Counted from the first letter of the stretch, positions 1 to 6,465 are shown. The stretch is DNA of 11,889 nt from an uncultured Anaerolineae bacterium (GCA_934216615.1 CAKQCB010000015.1:1-11889), one strand, 5' to 3'. Numbers and translations: made by a program. The notes: generated by a model from the letters alone, not told the origin.

Positions 1-1048
1 CTAGTAAACCTGTTAAAAGCGCTTGTGTGATTATAAAAGTACGCGCTGGGGGAATATTTCCCTGTGCATAGATTCCAGTAGCAATATACCCCCCAATAGG
101 GAGAAAAATAAGTAATAACAATAACATGATTTTTGTAGGAGTAATCGTAATTCTATAGGGTGGTATAAAGTAAATTGCGATCAGTAGGAAGCTGATGAAA
201 GTTGTCAATACACCTACTAAAGAAAATGAGGTTAAAGAGGCAATAACGAACGCAACTGATTGTAAGATGCTGGTTATAACAAAATCTACAAGGGACAAAG
301 AATTCTCAAAGTGTTCTCGACGTATACTATTCCCCGGTGCGAGGAGAATAACAATCATGACGAGAACAGTACCTATAAATGCTGCCGCTAGAAGAGGGGT
401 AGCGCGTTTTTTTAAGCGTTTATGGGGCAATACACTACAGGTTATTATTCCTGCGAGAAGGAGACCAAATTGAGTGGCAACATAAGTCTCTGAAAACCCA
501 CCTGCTACAAACCCTATTATTAAACTAAAAGTTAAATGACTGATGCCTAATGATTGATCCTGTTGCAGTGTTCGTGCCAAGAAACCAATAAAGAATGTGG
601 CTACTAATAAAGGCATTGTATAAGGGACAACTGCTGCCAACCAATAGAGAGATTGTACAACCATAGGAGAGCCATCAAGAATTGCAAAAATAAGGATCGT
701 GGAAAGAAGAAGTGTTAGCTCAAAGGGAAGTTGCTTTTTAGAAAAAATTTGGTTTAGCGTCCACATGGAGATGAAAAGCCAAATGATGATCACTAAAATA
801 GGGAGTAGTGGAATCAACCACGAACCAAGAATACCTACAGCATTTTTGATAAGAATATTTGAAGGTTGCCCAGCCCATGTATTGTATTGAACGATAAACC
901 CACCTATTAATCCTTCACTTTGTCCTAAATAAGACGTACAAAAATCATCCGCCATCATCCGAGAATGACTACCAATGATCATGTGCGCAATTAAGGGACA
1001 TGTAAAAATAATAAGGAGGGTGATTTTAAGGAGTGTCGATTTGAGCAT
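1..1048 (-). CDS. DUF6056-like polytopic membrane protein, C-terminus cut by window edge
   Basis: The reverse strand is open from an ATG at 1048 to base 1, giving 349 residues without a stop, so the C-terminus lies outside the window. About seven or more hydrophobic segments alternate with short loops. An acidic first loop carries ADDFC (residues 33-37), followed by NTWAGQ (56-61), GGFSETYVATQ (183-193) and LAPGNSIRR (236-244). Acidic pair, W-G-Q/R, SET and APGN-x-x-R in this order is the pattern I associate with the DUF6056 family, relatives of GT-C membrane glycosyltransferases that are often in surface-polysaccharide loci. The acidic loop suggests a lipid-linked sugar donor reaction on the outer face, but no activity is established. 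No clear Shine-Dalgarno sequence precedes the ATG; a TATAAT box lies at 1088-1093. The gene is visibly AT-richer than most of the window, which could mean transfer. Reading as a real gene is secure; the family call is moderate. Confidence 0.8.
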   Translation of the reverse strand, partial: MLKSTLLKITLLIIFTCPLIAHMIIGSHSRMMADDFCTSYLGQSEGLIGGFIVQYNTWAGQPSNILIKNAVGILGSWLIPLLPILVIIIWLFISMWTLNQIFSKKQLPFELTLLLSTILIFAILDGSPMVVQSLYWLAAVVPYTMPLLVATFFIGFLARTLQQDQSLGISHLTFSLIIGFVAGGFSETYVATQFGLLLAGIITCSVLPHKRLKKRATPLLAAAFIGTVLVMIVILLAPGNSIRREHFENSLSLVDFVITSILQSVAFVIASLTSFSLVGVLTTFISFLLIAIYFIPPYRITITPTKIMLLLLLIFLPIGGYIATGIYAQGNIPPARTFIITQALLTGLL

Positions 1049-1087
1049 AGTATGAGTTTCGGGAAATTTAGCTTGGAAAGTGCTTTG

Positions 1088-1093
1088 ATTATA
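1088..1093 (-). promoter_or_regulatory. Candidate -10 box for the DUF6056-like gene
   Basis: On the minus strand the sequence reads TATAAT, a perfect sigma-70 -10 hexamer, 39 bases upstream of the ATG at 1048. No good -35 hexamer sits 16-18 bases further up, and the surroundings are AT-rich, so chance occurrence is possible. Confidence 0.35.
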
Positions 1094-1177
1094 GTGTTAT
1101 ATGGAATAAATCCTTATATGTAAATCTATCTAAAAACACCCCATTAACACGATGCTTTAATCTATGTAATAAAAAAC

Positions 1178-1205
1178 AAAAGCCAAGCAGAGATGCTTGG
1201 CTTTT
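1178..1205 (-). terminator. Intrinsic terminator after the alpha/beta-barrel gene
   Basis: Two 12-base arms (1178-1189 and 1194-1205) are exact reverse complements around a 4-base loop. Read on the minus strand the stem is followed by TTTTTT and further T-rich sequence at 1176-1165, as expected for Rho-independent termination. It lies 27 bases beyond the stop of the gene ending at 1233 and separates that transcript from the membrane-protein gene that follows. Confidence 0.9.
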
Positions 1206-1232
1206 ATGGTGTGATACTGAAGGGACAGTATT

Positions 1233-1544
1233 TTAAAACTGGAAACCGCCCGTGACGTGCACAATTTTTTGGGTGTAATTCTGCACATATTCTTGCAGGC
1301 GTTCATGCAGGGACTGCCATGCAGGGTTATCAATAATGCCCTGAATAGATTCCAAATCCCCCGCAATCCCCTCTGTCATAATTTGAGGGGCAGTTTTATC
1401 TCGACTGTAGATGGTAAACCATGCTTCTGAGGGTTGTAAGCCGAGGCGTTGAATCCCCGGTACCCATTCCCGCACTACAAATTCGAAATATTCTTGGTCA
1501 CGACCGGGCTTGATGTCCCAGTTCATCAGCAATTTTACACTCAT
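1233..1544 (-). CDS. Small dimeric alpha/beta-barrel-like (NIPSNAP/ABM-type) protein
   Basis: A 103-residue protein starting MSVKLLMNWDI. A longer frame opens at 1595, but the ATG at 1544 has GGAG about ten bases upstream, and the 17 extra residues (MCCRCFLKHT...) look unlike a coding N-terminus. The pattern of an N-terminal beta strand, a charged segment GRDQEYFEFV, then helix, two strands and a last helix (residues roughly 70-95) ending in a strand fits the ferredoxin-like dimeric alpha/beta-barrel superfamily that includes NIPSNAP, ABM and EthD proteins. Members range from monooxygenases to stress proteins. No catalytic residue can be identified, so function is open. It follows the metallo-beta-lactamase-fold gene on the same strand after a 123-base gap, has a possible own promoter in that gap, and ends at a strong terminator. 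Confidence 0.75.
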   Translation of the reverse strand: MSVKLLMNWDIKPGRDQEYFEFVVREWVPGIQRLGLQPSEAWFTIYSRDKTAPQIMTEGIAGDLESIQGIIDNPAWQSLHERLQEYVQNYTQKIVHVTGGFQF

Positions 1545-1622
1545 TGACTCTTGCTCCGAGCTTAGTGTATGTTTTAAAAAGCAACGACAACACATGATCT
1601 ATTGAAGTGCTAATATACCCGA

Positions 1623-1652
1623 ATCATACGAAGAAAAGTACAAGAGAACCAA
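1623..1652 (-). promoter_or_regulatory. Possible promoter for the alpha/beta-barrel gene
   Basis: On the minus strand a TATGAT hexamer (1628-1623, one mismatch to TATAAT) lies 18 bases after a weak TTGGTT (1652-1647). It is in the 123-base gap upstream of the ATG at 1544. The -35 is poor, so the gene may instead be read through from the upstream gene. Confidence 0.3.
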
Positions 1653-1667
1653 TAGAATTTTCGAAAA

Positions 1668-2309
1668 TCACTTCCCAATTTGTGGATTCAGAACCACAAC
1701 TTGAGGTTGTTCGGGTAAATCACTCACCGTAATTTTGAGGGCATCACTTTCAACCGTTTTGCTGACACCCATCGCGGTTAAGAATTTATCCACGCTGTCG
1801 AGTTCGATTTGTAAGCCGTGCAGTGCATAGTGCATCGGGATGATGTAATGCGGTTCGATCATCGCCACCACTTCGGCCGCTTGCGCCGCTTTCAACCCGT
1901 TCCCACCGCCCACAGGGACGAGCAGAACATTGACTGTGCCCAAACCTTCGATGACCGATTGTTCAGGCAGATGCGCTAGGTCGCCCAAGTGCAATACAGA
2001 CAAGTTTTCATATTGATAATGGTACGCGACGTTGGGGTTTGCCGCGCCGTTTTGGGTATTGTGCAACGGCAAGCCGATGATAAAGACGTTGCCGATTTCA
2101 TATTCCCCCGGCCCGCGTAATGTATACACGTCTGACTTCACCGCAGAAACATGATTATGACTTGGAGAATCGTGGCTGATGGTCACCACGTCCCCTTTGA
2201 GTTTTAAGCTACCTAGACCGAGATCATCACTATAAGGGTCAGTAATGATTGTGACACGATTTCGCTCTGCGATACGAAAGCAGCTGTGCCCATACCACGT
2301 AATTTCCAA
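1668..2309 (-). CDS. Metallo-beta-lactamase-fold protein (UlaG/COG2220-like) with degenerate metal motif
   Basis: A 213-residue protein beginning MEITWYGHSCFRI and continuing to TDPY (23-26), the usual opening of UlaG-like metallo-beta-lactamase-fold hydrolases. The canonical HxHxDH zinc motif is replaced by H46-D-S48-P-S50-H51: the first and last His remain, the middle His and Asp are Ser. Later landmarks are kept: GPGEYEIG (66-73), HLGD (107-110) and IPMHY (157-161). The family includes metal-dependent hydrolases; with two ligands missing, canonical two-metal catalysis is doubtful. I recall similar degenerate forms (SHDAPGH) in Chloroflexota, which would make this a lineage feature and not decay. 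The start is TTG at 2309, chosen because GAGGTGA stands about five bases upstream and the protein then begins exactly at the first strand. A promoter lies upstream at 2364-2392. First gene of a two-gene minus-strand set. Confidence 0.88.
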   Translation of the reverse strand: MEITWYGHSCFRIAERNRVTIITDPYSDDLGLGSLKLKGDVVTISHDSPSHNHVSAVKSDVYTLRGPGEYEIGNVFIIGLPLHNTQNGAANPNVAYHYQYENLSVLHLGDLAHLPEQSVIEGLGTVNVLLVPVGGGNGLKAAQAAEVVAMIEPHYIIPMHYALHGLQIELDSVDKFLTAMGVSKTVESDALKITVSDLPEQPQVVVLNPQIGK

Positions 2310-2314
2310 GTGTC

Positions 2315-2321
2315 ACCTCAC
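2315..2321 (-). promoter_or_regulatory. Shine-Dalgarno sequence fixing a TTG start
   Basis: On the minus strand TGAGGTG lies five bases before the TTG at 2309-2307. It is a strong match to the anti-Shine-Dalgarno consensus and supports TTG as the true initiation codon of the metallo-beta-lactamase-fold gene. Confidence 0.7.
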
Positions 2322-2363
2322 AATAGGGAAAAATCCCAAGAAAATGAATCGTAATCAAGGGTT

Positions 2364-2392
2364 ATTATACTGAACTTATCGTCTATTTTCCA
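2364..2392 (-). promoter_or_regulatory. Sigma-70-like promoter of the metallo-beta-lactamase-fold gene
   Basis: On the minus strand TGGAAA (2392-2387, four of six to TTGACA) is followed after exactly 17 bases by a perfect TATAAT (2369-2364). Transcription would begin near 2357, giving a leader of about 48 bases before the TTG start at 2309. Confidence 0.55.
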
Positions 2393-2604
2393 TGCCCGAA
2401 GTAGAAAATTTGATCTAAATTGAGGTCTTGAGCAAGCGATGAACACGCCTAAAAGATCAAGCTCAGTGGTCATATGGCTTGTTTTTTCAGGAAACTTTAA
2501 ACGAACTAAGCCGTGAATTTCTCAAATGAATATGATAGAAATTAAGAGGAGAATTAGATAAAATGCTATTGGGTATATAACTGATAGAGTGCAAAGGGGA
2601 ATCA
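2393..2604. other. AT-rich divergent intergenic region
   Basis: Together with 2310-2392 this is the longest gene-free stretch of the window, about 295 bases. It separates the minus-strand metallo-beta-lactamase-fold gene from the plus-strand STAS-like gene and must hold the promoter of the latter. Candidate plus-strand -10 boxes are TATGAT (2531-2536) and TAAAAT (2559-2564), neither with a convincing -35. A five-codon open frame at 2563-2580 behind a good ribosome-binding site is noted separately. I see no strong hairpin, repeat or RNA gene here. Confidence 0.5.
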
Positions 2605-2970
2605 GTGAGTATCGTCACAGAATGGGAATCTGTTGAACAACGGGCTATTTTGATCACTTTTACAGATTGGACAGTGGAAGATCATTACTCAGCTATTGAC
2701 GAGCTTATGGTACTTTTAAACAGCAGTGAACAATCTGTCACCATTATTTATGATTTGCGCCGAATGCAAACCCCACCGGCAGGCATGATCTTCCATCTTA
2801 AAACGGGTGAAGTGATGTCGCATCCAAATTTCAAGCAGTTTGTTGTCATCGGAAATGAGGAACTTTCTCGAAGTTTTGTCGCTGCTCAAACAGTGGTTCT
2901 GGATCAGAATATTGATATGAGCCGCTTGATTTATGTACATTCAATCGAAGAAGCGCGTCGCCTTATTTAA
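2605..2970 (+). CDS. STAS/SpoIIAA-fold-like small protein
   Basis: A 121-residue soluble protein. The start is GTG at 2605, with AAGGGG about six bases upstream. Predicted pattern: strand (RAILITF), helix (VEDHYSAIDELMVLLN), strand (VTIIYDLRRM, residues 45-54), a helix around residues 60-75, strand (FVVIGNE), helix, strand (RLIYVHS) and a last helix (IEEARRLI). This alternation and the ending Y-x-x-S-x-E-E-A are what I associate with the SpoIIAA/STAS-like proteins of Chloroflexota, usually small partner proteins or phospho-switches. The conserved phosphorylatable Ser of anti-anti-sigma factors (D-S-S/T-G) is not visible, so a sigma-factor role should not be assumed. It is first in the plus-strand set: the next ATG follows after nine bases. 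Confidence 0.75.
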   Translation: MSIVTEWESVEQRAILITFTDWTVEDHYSAIDELMVLLNSSEQSVTIIYDLRRMQTPPAGMIFHLKTGEVMSHPNFKQFVVIGNEELSRSFVAAQTVVLDQNIDMSRLIYVHSIEEARRLI

Positions 2971-2979
2971 ACATTCCCT

Positions 2980-3780
2980 ATGTCTTCCTTAGAACCTTGG
3001 GATGTTGTAGAAACTGGTACAAGTAAGGTGATGGCTTCTGGCGAAGAAATCACCTTACAAAACGACCCCACCCAACGCTACACAAACGCCCAGATCAGCG
3101 ATTATGGGTTTTCTTCTTCGCAAGCTACGCAACCGCTGAACTTTCAACACCACGCCTCGACCCACCTACAACTCATCGCCCGTGCCGAAGTCGATCATCA
3201 ACCTGCGGATGCGCATACGCTCATCGGCACAGCAGGGTTTGGTTTTTGGAATCATCCATTTTCGCCGGACGCAAAACGCTTCCCTCAACTTCCCCGCGCT
3301 TTATGGTTCTTCTTTGCTTCACAACCCAGCGCGATGGACTTGGCCTTGGATGTTGACGGTCATGGATGGAAAGCCGCTCAACTTGATACGACAAGCTGGC
3401 AAGCATTACGCTGGGTTCCGCTGGCGATCCCCGCTGTATTGGCGTTTCAATCGACGCGCTTGTTTCGCCGTCTGTATCCGCGCATCCAACAGGATTTAAA
3501 GATTGCAGAAGTCATCTTGCCCGCGAACCTGTTACGCGAGGATCATCTTTATGAGATTGTGTGGAATGAAGGGTTAGCGCAGTTTAAAGTCGATCATCAG
3601 GTTGTTTTACAGACCCCGTTTGCACCACAGGGTAAAATGGGATTTACGGCATGGATTGATAATCAATATGCCGTTGTCAACCCGCGAGGGCGTTTTGGCG
3701 GGGGTGTGATTCCCCTCGCCCACTCACAAAGCCTGATTGTGAAAGGTATTTCGCTTCATCATGACACAGCCTCTCTCTGA
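2980..3780 (+). CDS. Concanavalin-A-like lectin/glucanase-fold protein
   Basis: A 266-residue protein with no signal peptide or membrane segment, so probably cytoplasmic. Beta-sandwich features: YTNAQISDYG (34-43), GTAGFGFWNHPF (83-94), PRALWFFFAS (105-114), a VDHQVVLQT strand (204-212), GFTAWIDNQYAV (221-232) and GRFGGG (237-242). I recognise this order (GFGFWN-PF, LW-FFAS, F-VD, WIDNQ, GRFG-G) as a Chloroflexota family usually annotated as laminin-G/ConA-like or family-16-like. The ExDxxE catalytic motif of family-16 hydrolases is absent, so it more likely binds than cleaves a carbohydrate or other ligand. The ATG is nine bases after the preceding stop and lacks a clear Shine-Dalgarno sequence, suggesting translational coupling. 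The start is supported by the WDVVETG opening. Its last 20 bases overlap the next gene. Confidence 0.82.
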   Translation: MSSLEPWDVVETGTSKVMASGEEITLQNDPTQRYTNAQISDYGFSSSQATQPLNFQHHASTHLQLIARAEVDHQPADAHTLIGTAGFGFWNHPFSPDAKRFPQLPRALWFFFASQPSAMDLALDVDGHGWKAAQLDTTSWQALRWVPLAIPAVLAFQSTRLFRRLYPRIQQDLKIAEVILPANLLREDHLYEIVWNEGLAQFKVDHQVVLQTPFAPQGKMGFTAWIDNQYAVVNPRGRFGGGVIPLAHSQSLIVKGISLHHDTASL

Positions 3781-4546
3781 CCCACCCATCCCGATCACCG
3801 TTTCGGGGGCAGTTTCGCCCTCTTTGAAAGCGATCCTCACCCAACTCGACCCGCGTCACTATGCCATGCAGTGGATTGACCAGCGGGCGGGGTATGTTTC
3901 ACGTTTGGTGGATCATCAACCTGCGTTGATCCTTGTGGATGCGGTTGATACAGACTGGGCATTTTGGTGTACAACCCCTAAAGCGAACTCGGCAACCCGC
4001 CGAACTCAAATTGTATTGGTCGCGTACAACGAAGAACAAGCGCGGGATGCGCTAAGCATGGGGGTGAACCGCGTGATCTACGCCGCCCCTCAACTGGATG
4101 AAGCGGGCTTGCTCAGCGAGATTGTTCACTTGACCCAAAAGAGTACACTGATTCGTCAAGCTGACTGTGACCACCCCCTGCCTGCCGAAGCGCTCGAAGC
4201 GTTAGCCCGTTTTAATGCGGGAGACTACTATCGCCAGCATGATTTGTTTGAGTTGTTGTGGATGCAAGAAAAAGGGGCGATCCGTAGTTTGTATCAAGGT
4301 ATTCTACAAGTCGGCATCGCCTATTATCACATTCAAAACGGCAATCATCGTGGGGCGGTCAAAACCTTATGGCGCAGTTTAACATGGCTGACCACTCTGC
4401 CGGATACGTGTCGCGGGATCAATATCGCTCAACTACGTGAGGATGTCGCGAACATCCGCACGGCGTTAGAAACGATGCCAGAAGGCGACATCAGCCAATT
4501 TGATATGCGCTTACTGCGCCCGATTCAATATCAACTTCCGTCTTAG
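3761..4546 (+). CDS. Receiver-like domain fused to DUF309
   Basis: A 261-residue two-part protein. Residues about 10-125 alternate strands and helices like a response-regulator receiver: ALILVDAVD (55-63) would place D60 at the phospho-acceptor position, QIVLVAYN (83-90) would be strand 4 and GVNRVIYA (101-108) strand 5. The usual N-terminal acidic pair (DD/ED after strand 1) and the strand-5 Lys are missing, so it is probably a pseudo-receiver. Residues about 143-212 are a clear DUF309 domain: FNAGDYYRQHDLFELLW (151-167), then LYQGILQVGIAYYH and GNHRGAVKTL (194-203). DUF309 is an all-helical domain of unknown function. The gene overlaps the preceding one by 20 bp in another frame, implying coupling, and its stop overlaps the stop of the convergent GlcG-like gene. 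Confidence 0.85.
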   Translation: MTQPLSDPPIPITVSGAVSPSLKAILTQLDPRHYAMQWIDQRAGYVSRLVDHQPALILVDAVDTDWAFWCTTPKANSATRRTQIVLVAYNEEQARDALSMGVNRVIYAAPQLDEAGLLSEIVHLTQKSTLIRQADCDHPLPAEALEALARFNAGDYYRQHDLFELLWMQEKGAIRSLYQGILQVGIAYYHIQNGNHRGAVKTLWRSLTWLTTLPDTCRGINIAQLREDVANIRTALETMPEGDISQFDMRLLRPIQYQLPS

Positions 4547-4956
4547 CGATCATTCAACACCGCCACGCCGATGGTGGCTAAGACGATGTCCTCATCTTCG
4601 GGTAAACCGCTGACCCCCACCGCGCCGATCACCGAACCTTCTGCATAAATCGGCATGCCTCCACCCCAACCGACATAACGCGGGTCGCCAAAATTGGTCA
4701 ACGGCCAATCCTTCATACGCGAATCTTGCCCTACATCATAAGACGGTTGACGCTGACGCGCAGCGGTGAAGGCTTTGTTCATCGCAATCGTGATCGATGG
4801 CAGGGGACACCCCTCAGTGCGTAGAAAGGCGATCAGTTCACCGTGCGCATCCACAACCGCGATAGCCGCACCCTTGCCTTGTTGCTCCAGTTGGGTTTGG
4901 ATGGCGTGGATGATCTTTTGTGCATCGTGATGTGTCAGCTCGGTCACGGTTTTCAT
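4543..4956 (-). CDS. GlcG/HbpS-like (DUF336) protein
   Basis: A 137-residue protein of the usual family length. Landmarks are AAIAVVDAHGELIAFLRTEG (30-49), SITIAMNKAFTAA (54-66), a central segment with WGGGMPIYAEG (97-107) and VIGAVGVSGLPEDED (109-123). This is the Pfam heme-degrading/HbpS-like family PF03928, whose members include GlcG of glycolate loci and the extracellular heme-binding HbpS of Streptomyces. The family has no single proven reaction; cofactor or ligand binding is the safest statement. There is no signal peptide, so a cytoplasmic location is likely. No clear Shine-Dalgarno sequence precedes the ATG. It is the last of three same-strand genes (21 bases after the previous stop), and its TAA overlaps the TAG of the convergent gene. 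It has no glycolate oxidase neighbour, so the symbol glcG is not warranted. Confidence 0.88.
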   Translation of the reverse strand: MKTVTELTHHDAQKIIHAIQTQLEQQGKGAAIAVVDAHGELIAFLRTEGCPLPSITIAMNKAFTAARQRQPSYDVGQDSRMKDWPLTNFGDPRYVGWGGGMPIYAEGSVIGAVGVSGLPEDEDIVLATIGVAVLNDR

Positions 4957-4977
4957 GGTGAGTGCTTTCTGAAAATT

Positions 4978-5547
4978 TTAACTGGCTCTACGCGATAAAT
5001 TATTTCTGAGTTTACGTTGTATCGCTTCAGATTCCCAAAACCAAATTGTTTTGTTGGACAGATGATTTCTGGTGAATGTTTGCGTCAAATGCTTGCTTAA
5101 ATATACGGTAGGCGGTAGTGGAGCGTTTAGGCCTTCAATAAAGATTTTTTTATAACATGTTTTTAAACTCATCCAACTGGTACCTTTTAAGAACCACCGC
5201 TCTATAGAAAAGAGTTGATCTAAGGCTTCTTCCGGCGTTCTGAATCCCGAAGCACCGAACAAAAAGACGTTGGCATAAAAAAGGCTGGCATAGAAATAAG
5301 AACGTTTATTACGGTCTGGCTCAACTTTAATTTTGAGTAAATCTTGTTCAAACAGATACGTATCTGGCTGATGGTTAGCCCGTGTAAACTGCATGACGAA
5401 GTTCGGTTTTTTCTGCACGAACAGGTTTTTCTCGTCAGCATACTTTAAGCGGTTGCTTAATTCGTGAAAGGTTGGTGAACCCAGATGTCTTGATTCTGGT
5501 TGTACCCAATGACTGACTTTTTTACTCGCCCAGTTTTCTTTACGCAT
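4978..5547 (-). CDS. Uncharacterised basic protein, family not recognised
   Basis: A 189-residue protein, rich in Lys/Arg and aromatic residues, with no signal peptide, convincing membrane helix or metal motif. Visible stretches: NRLKYADEKNLFVQKKPNF (32-50), a hydrophobic aromatic patch SYFYASLFYANVFLFGASGF (83-102), RTPEEALDQLFSIERWFLKG (103-122), and a Lys/Arg-rich tail (WFWESEAIQRKLRNNLSRR). The basic charge could mean nucleic-acid binding, but this is only a guess. The ATG at 5547 has AGGGGGAT about nine bases upstream, so the start is well supported. It lies 19 bases after the stop of the next gene upstream and 21 before the GlcG-like gene, so all three probably share a transcript. AT-richer and lower in typical codon bias than its neighbours; possible recent arrival. 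Confidence 0.65.
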   Translation of the reverse strand: MRKENWASKKVSHWVQPESRHLGSPTFHELSNRLKYADEKNLFVQKKPNFVMQFTRANHQPDTYLFEQDLLKIKVEPDRNKRSYFYASLFYANVFLFGASGFRTPEEALDQLFSIERWFLKGTSWMSLKTCYKKIFIEGLNAPLPPTVYLSKHLTQTFTRNHLSNKTIWFWESEAIQRKLRNNLSRRAS

Positions 5548-5566
5548 TGTTTTTATATCCCCCTAA

Positions 5567-6322
5567 CTAGTCATCCCACCGCATGCGATAGGCTGTACTC
5601 CACGCCGCATTTTCATTTAACGCTTTGTTGTATTCATCAAGATCAGTGATCTCATCTAAACTGCTGTCATGGAAGGCATGTCGTTGGGTATTAGGCAGTC
5701 TCGGTTTGGGATCTACCTTTAACTTCTGTGTGATTTTTCGAAGTTTGGTTTCTCTATTGGCGGTGATGCCGAATAGGTAGGGGATGCCTGCAGTATCAAA
5801 AATTAAGGTATTGAGTGCAGTTTCTTTGTGAAGATGAACAGCTTGAAGCGGGGGTTCATGTTTTGATTTGAGCGATTCAGCGGTTGCCAACCACCCGTTT
5901 TCTGTTTGCAACACGATAATTTTGCATTGATTCTTATAATAGGCGACCCATTCCCCTACTTTGGTCGCTCTTAGTCGAAGCGACGATTGAAGAATAGATT
6001 TGAGCTTAGGAACATTGATGTTGAGCCGTTGATAACACGATGCCACCGATGCATTTATATCCTCGGATAATGCCAGTGGGTAAGCCAGACCGGGCTTATG
6101 TAAGATGTTTCGCACCGCATCCTTAAGATTATCTGCTTTACTAACGAGGTCTAAACCTGAAAATTCGTCAGACTGGTTATACGTCAACTTTATGGATGAG
6201 AGATAGACTGAGTCGATTCGGATGACTTCAATTTCTGTGGATAACAAGCTATTAGAAATCCAGTGAGCTTCATCCACTTGTTGAAAATTTATTTGTAAAA
6301 CTACTGATTTATTTCTTCGCAT
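5567..6322 (-). CDS. Uncharacterised protein, family not recognised, first of a minus-strand set
   Basis: A 251-residue soluble protein starting MRRNKSVVLQINF. The ATG at 6322 has AAAGGGA about six bases upstream, which fixes the start. Alternating hydrophobic strands (VVLQINF, IEVIRIDSVYLSSIKLTY, CKIIVLQTENGWLATAE) and a helix-rich middle (residues about 65-120) suggest a mixed alpha/beta fold. The C-terminal 60 residues are charged and probably flexible (TKLRKITQKLKVDPKPRLP, then DEITDLDEYNKAL) and end in RMRWDD. I see no nuclease, kinase, ATPase or DNA-binding motif. It is paired with the basic protein downstream (19-base gap) and transcribed divergently from the J-domain gene. AT-richer than surrounding genes. 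Toxin-antitoxin, mobile or defence roles cannot be supported or excluded from the sequence. Confidence 0.65.
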   Translation of the reverse strand: MRRNKSVVLQINFQQVDEAHWISNSLLSTEIEVIRIDSVYLSSIKLTYNQSDEFSGLDLVSKADNLKDAVRNILHKPGLAYPLALSEDINASVASCYQRLNINVPKLKSILQSSLRLRATKVGEWVAYYKNQCKIIVLQTENGWLATAESLKSKHEPPLQAVHLHKETALNTLIFDTAGIPYLFGITANRETKLRKITQKLKVDPKPRLPNTQRHAFHDSSLDEITDLDEYNKALNENAAWSTAYRMRWDD

Positions 6323-6393
6323 CAGAATCCCTTTAAATAATCACTTTGCATAAATTTATTCTGGTGGAATTTAGCGTTTTATTTCCCCCCTTT

Positions 6394-6424
6394 TTGTGAG
6401 GGGTTTAGATTATGTTGCTACAAT
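6394..6424 (+). promoter_or_regulatory. Candidate extended -10 promoter of the J-domain gene
   Basis: TGCTACAAT (6416-6424) matches an extended -10 (TGn then TACAAT, one mismatch to TATAAT). A TTGTGA -35-like hexamer lies at 6394-6399, with a slightly long 19-base spacer that the extended -10 could tolerate. Transcription would start near 6431, leaving about 35 bases before the ATG at 6466. Confidence 0.45.
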
Positions 6425-6465
6425 GGTCTTAATTCTTTGATTTTAAGATGGGGACATCATGTGCT

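Noticed and set aside
195..890. Two short plus-strand open frames (195-473 and 699-890)
   Set aside because: They lie inside the long minus-strand membrane-protein frame, have no ribosome-binding site and no sensible protein pattern; they are antisense shadows.
2326..2337. GGGAAAAATCCC mini-palindrome in the leader of the metallo-beta-lactamase-fold gene
   Set aside because: A 3-4 bp stem is expected by chance in AT-rich DNA; there is no second copy.
4543..4956. Naming the HbpS-like gene glcG and linking it to glycolate use
   Set aside because: No glycolate oxidase subunit genes are nearby and the family is functionally broad.
4978..6322. Toxin-antitoxin or anti-phage system for the unrecognised gene pair
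   Set aside because: Sizes (251 and 189 residues) are larger than classic toxin-antitoxin pairs and no nuclease, kinase, acetyltransferase or DNA-binding motif is visible; only an unknown pair can be claimed.
6385..6404. CCCCC...GGGG hairpin upstream of the J-domain gene
   Set aside because: Only four G-C pairs around a nine-base loop, with the possible -35 box in the loop; too weak to call an operator or terminator.
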